A stretch of 25,907 nt of DNA, from the NCBI GenBank assembly GCA_045106055.1, contig JBGCED010000084.1, positions 1 to 25,907 of the forward strand. Reading direction: 5' to 3'. The position numbers and the translations under genes were made by a program. Positions 23,741 to 25,907 of this stretch are shown here, one piece after another. Source of the DNA: JBGCED01 sp045106055 (GTDB taxonomy: Bacteria > Pseudomonadota > Alphaproteobacteria > CBDDJK01). The notes beneath the pieces are model-generated. The model was not told where the DNA came from. It saw nothing but the letters and a program-made list of their open reading frames with translations, and did no database searches. Every line of letters begins with the position of its first letter. The stretch's first letter is position 1.

Positions 23741-24304
23741 TTAATCGCGCGGTGCATGCTTATGCAATATGCGCTGCAATGTGCGGCGGTGCATTTTCAA
23801 TCTGCGCGCGGTTTCAGATACATTGCGTTCACATTGTTCAAATACGCGCTGTATATGTTCCCACCTAACCCGATCGGCTGACATCGGGTCTTGCGGTGCT
23901 GGGGCGATGGGGCGATCGCCTTTGGCAAGCAGCGCATCCATGATTTGATCCGCATCTGCTGGCTTTGGCAAAAAATCAATCACCCCTTTTTTAACCGCCA
24001 TCACCGCACTTGCAATATTGCCATAGCCTGTCAGCATCACAATTTTGGTATCTGCATCCAAATCGCTTAGATAATCAATGACGGTCATGCCATTTCCATC
24101 TTCAAGGCGCATATCAATCACCGCATAATCAGGCGGGCTTTCTTTGGCGCACGCAATCCCTTCCTCAACGGAAGCTGCAAGCACCACAGAAAAGCCGCGC
24201 TGCGTCATTGCCCGCCCCAAGCGGTTGCGCAAGGGGGCATCATCATCCACAATCAGCAAGGTGCCGCGTTGTTCCTCGCTTTGTGTGCTGGGTTCTGTTT
24301 CCAT
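23741..24304 (-). CDS. regA: Response regulator of the ActR/RegA/PrrA family
   Basis: The family controls redox-dependent genes (respiration, carbon and nitrogen fixation, photosynthesis) in alphaproteobacteria, paired with the quinone- and thiol-sensing kinase RegB/ActS/PrrB. The receiver has the LIVDDD acidic pocket, phospho-acceptor Asp64 in VIDMRLEDGNG, the MLTGYG threonine and Lys114 in LPKP. A proline-rich linker leads to the Fis-type helix-turn-helix NVSETARRLKMHRRTLQRILHKHAPR, which is nearly invariant in this family. I use the ATG at 24304, preceded by GAGGAGGAGG, over the GTG at 24328; this gives 187 residues. No kinase or senC gene adjoins it, so it is an orphan here. It lies 46 bp after phaB on the same strand. 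Confidence 0.93.
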   Translation of the reverse strand: METEPSTQSEEQRGTLLIVDDDAPLRNRLGRAMTQRGFSVVLAASVEEGIACAKESPPDYAVIDMRLEDGNGMTVIDYLSDLDADTKIVMLTGYGNIASAVMAVKKGVIDFLPKPADADQIMDALLAKGDRPIAPAPQDPMSADRVRWEHIQRVFEQCERNVSETARRLKMHRRTLQRILHKHAPRD

Positions 24305-24350
24305 GCCCTCCTCCTCATTATGATGCACCCCTTTTTTGCGTTAATGCTTA

Positions 24351-25073
24351 TTAATACATGTGTTGACCGCCATTAATCGATAGGGTTGATCCCGTGACAA
24401 AGCCCGCATCATCCGCCGTCAAAAACAGCACACCGCGTGCAATTTCTTCTGCTTTACCAAGTCTGCCCACAGGGATTTTAGAAATAATTTTTTCCAAAAC
24501 CGCTTCTGGAACAGCGCGCACCATATCGGTATCAATATAGCCAGGTGCGATCGCATTTACGGTAATGTTGCTGCGTGCGCCCTCTTGCGCTAATGCTTTG
24601 GTAAAGCCGTGAATGCCCGATTTTGCGGCGGCGTAATTCACCTGCCCATACTGCCCTGCTTGACCATTCACCGATCCAATATTGACAATGCGTCCAAAAC
24701 CATTTGCACGCATCCCCTCAATCACGGCGCGGCAGCAATTAAAGCAAGACCCTAAATTTGTGTCAACAACCTGCTGCCATTGATCTTGGGACATGCGGTG
24801 GATTGTTGTATCGCGGGTGATCCCAGCATTATTAACCAATATCTCAACCGCGCCAAATTCAGCTTCAATCGCTTTCACCGCTTTTGTAACGGCATCAAAA
24901 TCCGATACATCAAATTTGGAAACCTCAATCCCTGTGCGTGCTTTAAAAGCATTTGCAGCTTCATCATTGCCTGCATAATTTGCAACGACCTTATGCCCTG
25001 CCTTGCTTAGCATCATACTGATCGCTTCGCCAATTCCCCGTGTTCCGCCTGTAACCAATGCAACTCTTGCCAT
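24351..25073 (-). CDS. phaB: Acetoacetyl-CoA reductase
   Basis: PhaB reduces acetoacetyl-CoA to (R)-3-hydroxybutyryl-CoA with NADPH, supplying monomer for polyhydroxybutyrate. The 240 residues form a short-chain dehydrogenase with TGGTRGIG (8-15), NNAG (81-84), catalytic Ser134, Tyr147 and Lys151 in NIGSVNGQAGQYGQVNYAAAK, and PGYIDTDMV. The end SINGGQHMY is characteristic of PhaB rather than FabG. GGAGGT 6 nt before the ATG is a strong ribosome site. phaA and phaC are not adjacent. Cotranscription with the downstream redox regulator is likely, with only 46 bp between. Confidence 0.94.
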   Translation of the reverse strand: MARVALVTGGTRGIGEAISMMLSKAGHKVVANYAGNDEAANAFKARTGIEVSKFDVSDFDAVTKAVKAIEAEFGAVEILVNNAGITRDTTIHRMSQDQWQQVVDTNLGSCFNCCRAVIEGMRANGFGRIVNIGSVNGQAGQYGQVNYAAAKSGIHGFTKALAQEGARSNITVNAIAPGYIDTDMVRAVPEAVLEKIISKIPVGRLGKAEEIARGVLFLTADDAGFVTGSTLSINGGQHMY

Positions 25074-25107
25074 TGTAACACCTCCATTTCTTTTATGTTA
25101 TTAAACT

Positions 25108-25129
25108 TTATCCCTTATATATCGGATAA
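25108..25129. promoter_or_regulatory. Inverted repeat TTATCC-N10-GGATAA upstream of phaB
   Basis: A 6-bp inverted repeat encloses a TATATA-like -10 candidate for phaB, about 35 bp before its start codon. It could be an operator (for instance for a PhaR-like protein), but the half-sites are short and chance is not excluded. Confidence 0.3.
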
Positions 25130-25212
25130 GCCATCAAAGATTGCACATTTATTTTGATAATTGCAAGTCTCTATTTCAAAAAAACTTATTGAAATGATGA
25201 TGATGAAAGGGC

Positions 25213-25242
25213 TTGAAACTTGCATTTTTTATGGTATATGAT
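25213..25242 (+). promoter_or_regulatory. Promoter of the tRNA-Leu gene
   Basis: TTGAAA (25213-25218) and TATGAT (25237-25242) are 18 bp apart and lie 19 bp before the tRNA, as expected for a short precursor leader. TATATG at 25235-25240, with 16 bp spacing, is an alternative -10. Confidence 0.65.
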
Positions 25243-25260
25243 CATTCATCTTAACGCTGT

Positions 25261-25346
25261 GCGGGTGTGGTGGAATGGTAGACGCGCTGGACTCAAAATC
25301 CAGTTCTGGTAACAGAGTGTGAGTTCGAGTCTCACCTCCCGCACCA
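25261..25346 (+). tRNA. tRNA-Leu(CAA), reads UUG
   Basis: The 86-nt gene folds as a class II tRNA. The acceptor GCGGGTG pairs with CTCCCGC except for one T-T mismatch. The anticodon arm is CTGGA-CTCAAAA-TCCAG with anticodon CAA. The long variable arm is TCTG-GTAA-CAGA and the T arm is GTGAG-TTCGAGT-CTCAC. Discriminator A and CCA are encoded. A T-rich stretch after the gene (CCCCCTTTTATT) may end transcription. The gene is intact; 3' ends of tRNA-Leu genes are common integration sites. Confidence 0.97.
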
Positions 25347-25382
25347 ACCCCCTTTTATTGCATTTTAAAATACCTTACCACA

Positions 25383-25430
25383 CTTTAACAAGTGCGCCGC
25401 ATAGAATGCGCGCGCCAAGCCGTGTTAAAG
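25383..25430. other. Inverted repeat downstream of tRNA-Leu
   Basis: CTTTAACA (25383-25390) and TGTTAAAG (25423-25430) are perfect 8-bp arms around a 32-nt GC-rich centre that contains GCGC repeats able to pair. It lies in the 150-bp gene-free stretch between the tRNA and the last partial gene. No U-run follows, so it is not an obvious terminator. Role unknown. Confidence 0.45.
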
Positions 25431-25496
25431 AAACAGCCCTAATCTAGGTTAAGAATTGATTGGAGCGGGTAAACACGCCCCAAGCTGCACCGATGA

Positions 25497-25907
25497 TTGG
25501 GGAATTTAACCCTGATCATCAAGAGCATCAAGATAACCAACCAGCAATTAAGACTGCTGCTTGAATTATTTTTAGAACAATATCGCAAAGAAAATGCAAG
25601 CCTGATCAGCGAGCAATTAAAGCTTTTTAAATCAGCCTTTGAACAGGGCGGGGAAAAACTGGAGAAATCGGTTTTAACTGCGCTTTCGCGGTTAAGTGAT
25701 GAATCGCTTAACGGATCAATGCAGCAGCATTTAACCCAATTTTCAGCAATTAAACAAGCAATTGATAATCAAATCAACACAATAGGAGGGATGCAGACAA
25801 AGATCATAGATCAGCTTAAATTTCATCGTCGTTTTATGCACATGATCACCGCAATCAATTTTTCCCTGCTGGGGCTGGCGATTGCGATTATCTATTTTAT
25901 TTTACGC
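25497..25907 (+). CDS. Coiled-coil protein with a C-terminal membrane segment (3' partial)
   Basis: The frame is open from 25497 to the end of the window, 137 codons without a stop. I do not recognise the product. The first 115 residues are polar and helical with many Leu, Gln, Glu and Lys in heptad-like spacing (QLRLLLELFLEQYRKENASL, then EKLEKSVLTALSRLSDESLN), suggesting a coiled coil. A basic patch KFHRR leads into the hydrophobic segment FSLLGLAIAIIYFIL at the window edge. No ATG fits the 5' end; TTG at 25497 is the first possible start, and GGGGAA at 25499-25504 would suit a CTG at 25512. Small membrane coiled-coil proteins occur in conjugation and mobilisation loci, but nothing here proves that. 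The clean long frame and protein-like composition support a real gene. Confidence 0.5.
   Translation, partial: MGNLTLIIKSIKITNQQLRLLLELFLEQYRKENASLISEQLKLFKSAFEQGGEKLEKSVLTALSRLSDESLNGSMQQHLTQFSAIKQAIDNQINTIGGMQTKIIDQLKFHRRFMHMITAINFSLLGLAIAIIYFILR

Noticed and set aside
25347..25496. Replication or transfer origin after the tRNA
   Set aside because: There is an inverted repeat and some GC-rich sequence, but no iterons, no recognised nic site and no adjoining relaxase or Rep gene in view.

Overview
The window looks like chromosomal DNA of an alphaproteobacterium of moderate GC content, possibly a marine or aquatic one; the order cannot be fixed from the sequence. The clues are a riboflavin cluster running into nusB, a LexA with an alphaproteobacterial-type N-terminus and a GTTC-N7-GTTC-like upstream box, an ActR/RegA/PrrA-family regulator, a PhaB with the NGGQHMY end, and a 600-residue DmdC/FadE-type acyl-CoA dehydrogenase. 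Genes are tightly packed, with many 4-11 bp overlaps.

Layout. (1) Positions 1-457 hold the 3' end of a BI-1/YccA-family membrane protein, closed by a strong terminator. (2) 592-3788 is a riboflavin operon, ribE-ribBA-ribH-nusB; the GTP cyclohydrolase half of RibBA lacks its zinc cysteines and RibH carries a long acidic tail. (3) 3891-9020 carries an ABC-2 permease, leuB and two tandem TPR/glycosyltransferase-fold proteins. (4) 9077-18912 is a complete galactoside uptake and degradation locus. On the minus strand lie a CUT1 binding protein, two permeases, a MelA-type GH4 alpha-galactosidase, DgoK, DgoA and a GH42 beta-galactosidase. Divergently lie an IclR-type regulator and the MalK/UgpC-like ATPase. 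The 126-bp region between the two arms has overlapping divergent promoters and two perfect palindromes. (5) 18936-20948 is a KAP-like P-loop NTPase, apparently an accessory gene, with an internally duplicated Walker A segment and a triplicated CxC decapeptide. It sits directly downstream of lexA (20982-21686). (6) 21887-25073 carries acyl-CoA dehydrogenase, an ActR/RegA-type regulator and phaB on the minus strand. (7) A tRNA-Leu(CAA) at 25261-25346 is followed by 150 bp without a gene and a partial coiled-coil/membrane protein running off the end.

How the genes work together. The sugar locus would import alpha- and beta-galactosides, hydrolyse them in the cytoplasm, and send a KDGal intermediate through DgoK and DgoA to pyruvate and glyceraldehyde-3-phosphate. 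Galactose dehydrogenase, lactonase and galactonate dehydratase are not in the window. The part most likely to hold new biology is the lexA-linked NTPase: it has the look of an accessory or defence gene, its repeats suggest rapid change, and it may share the LexA-controlled transcript.
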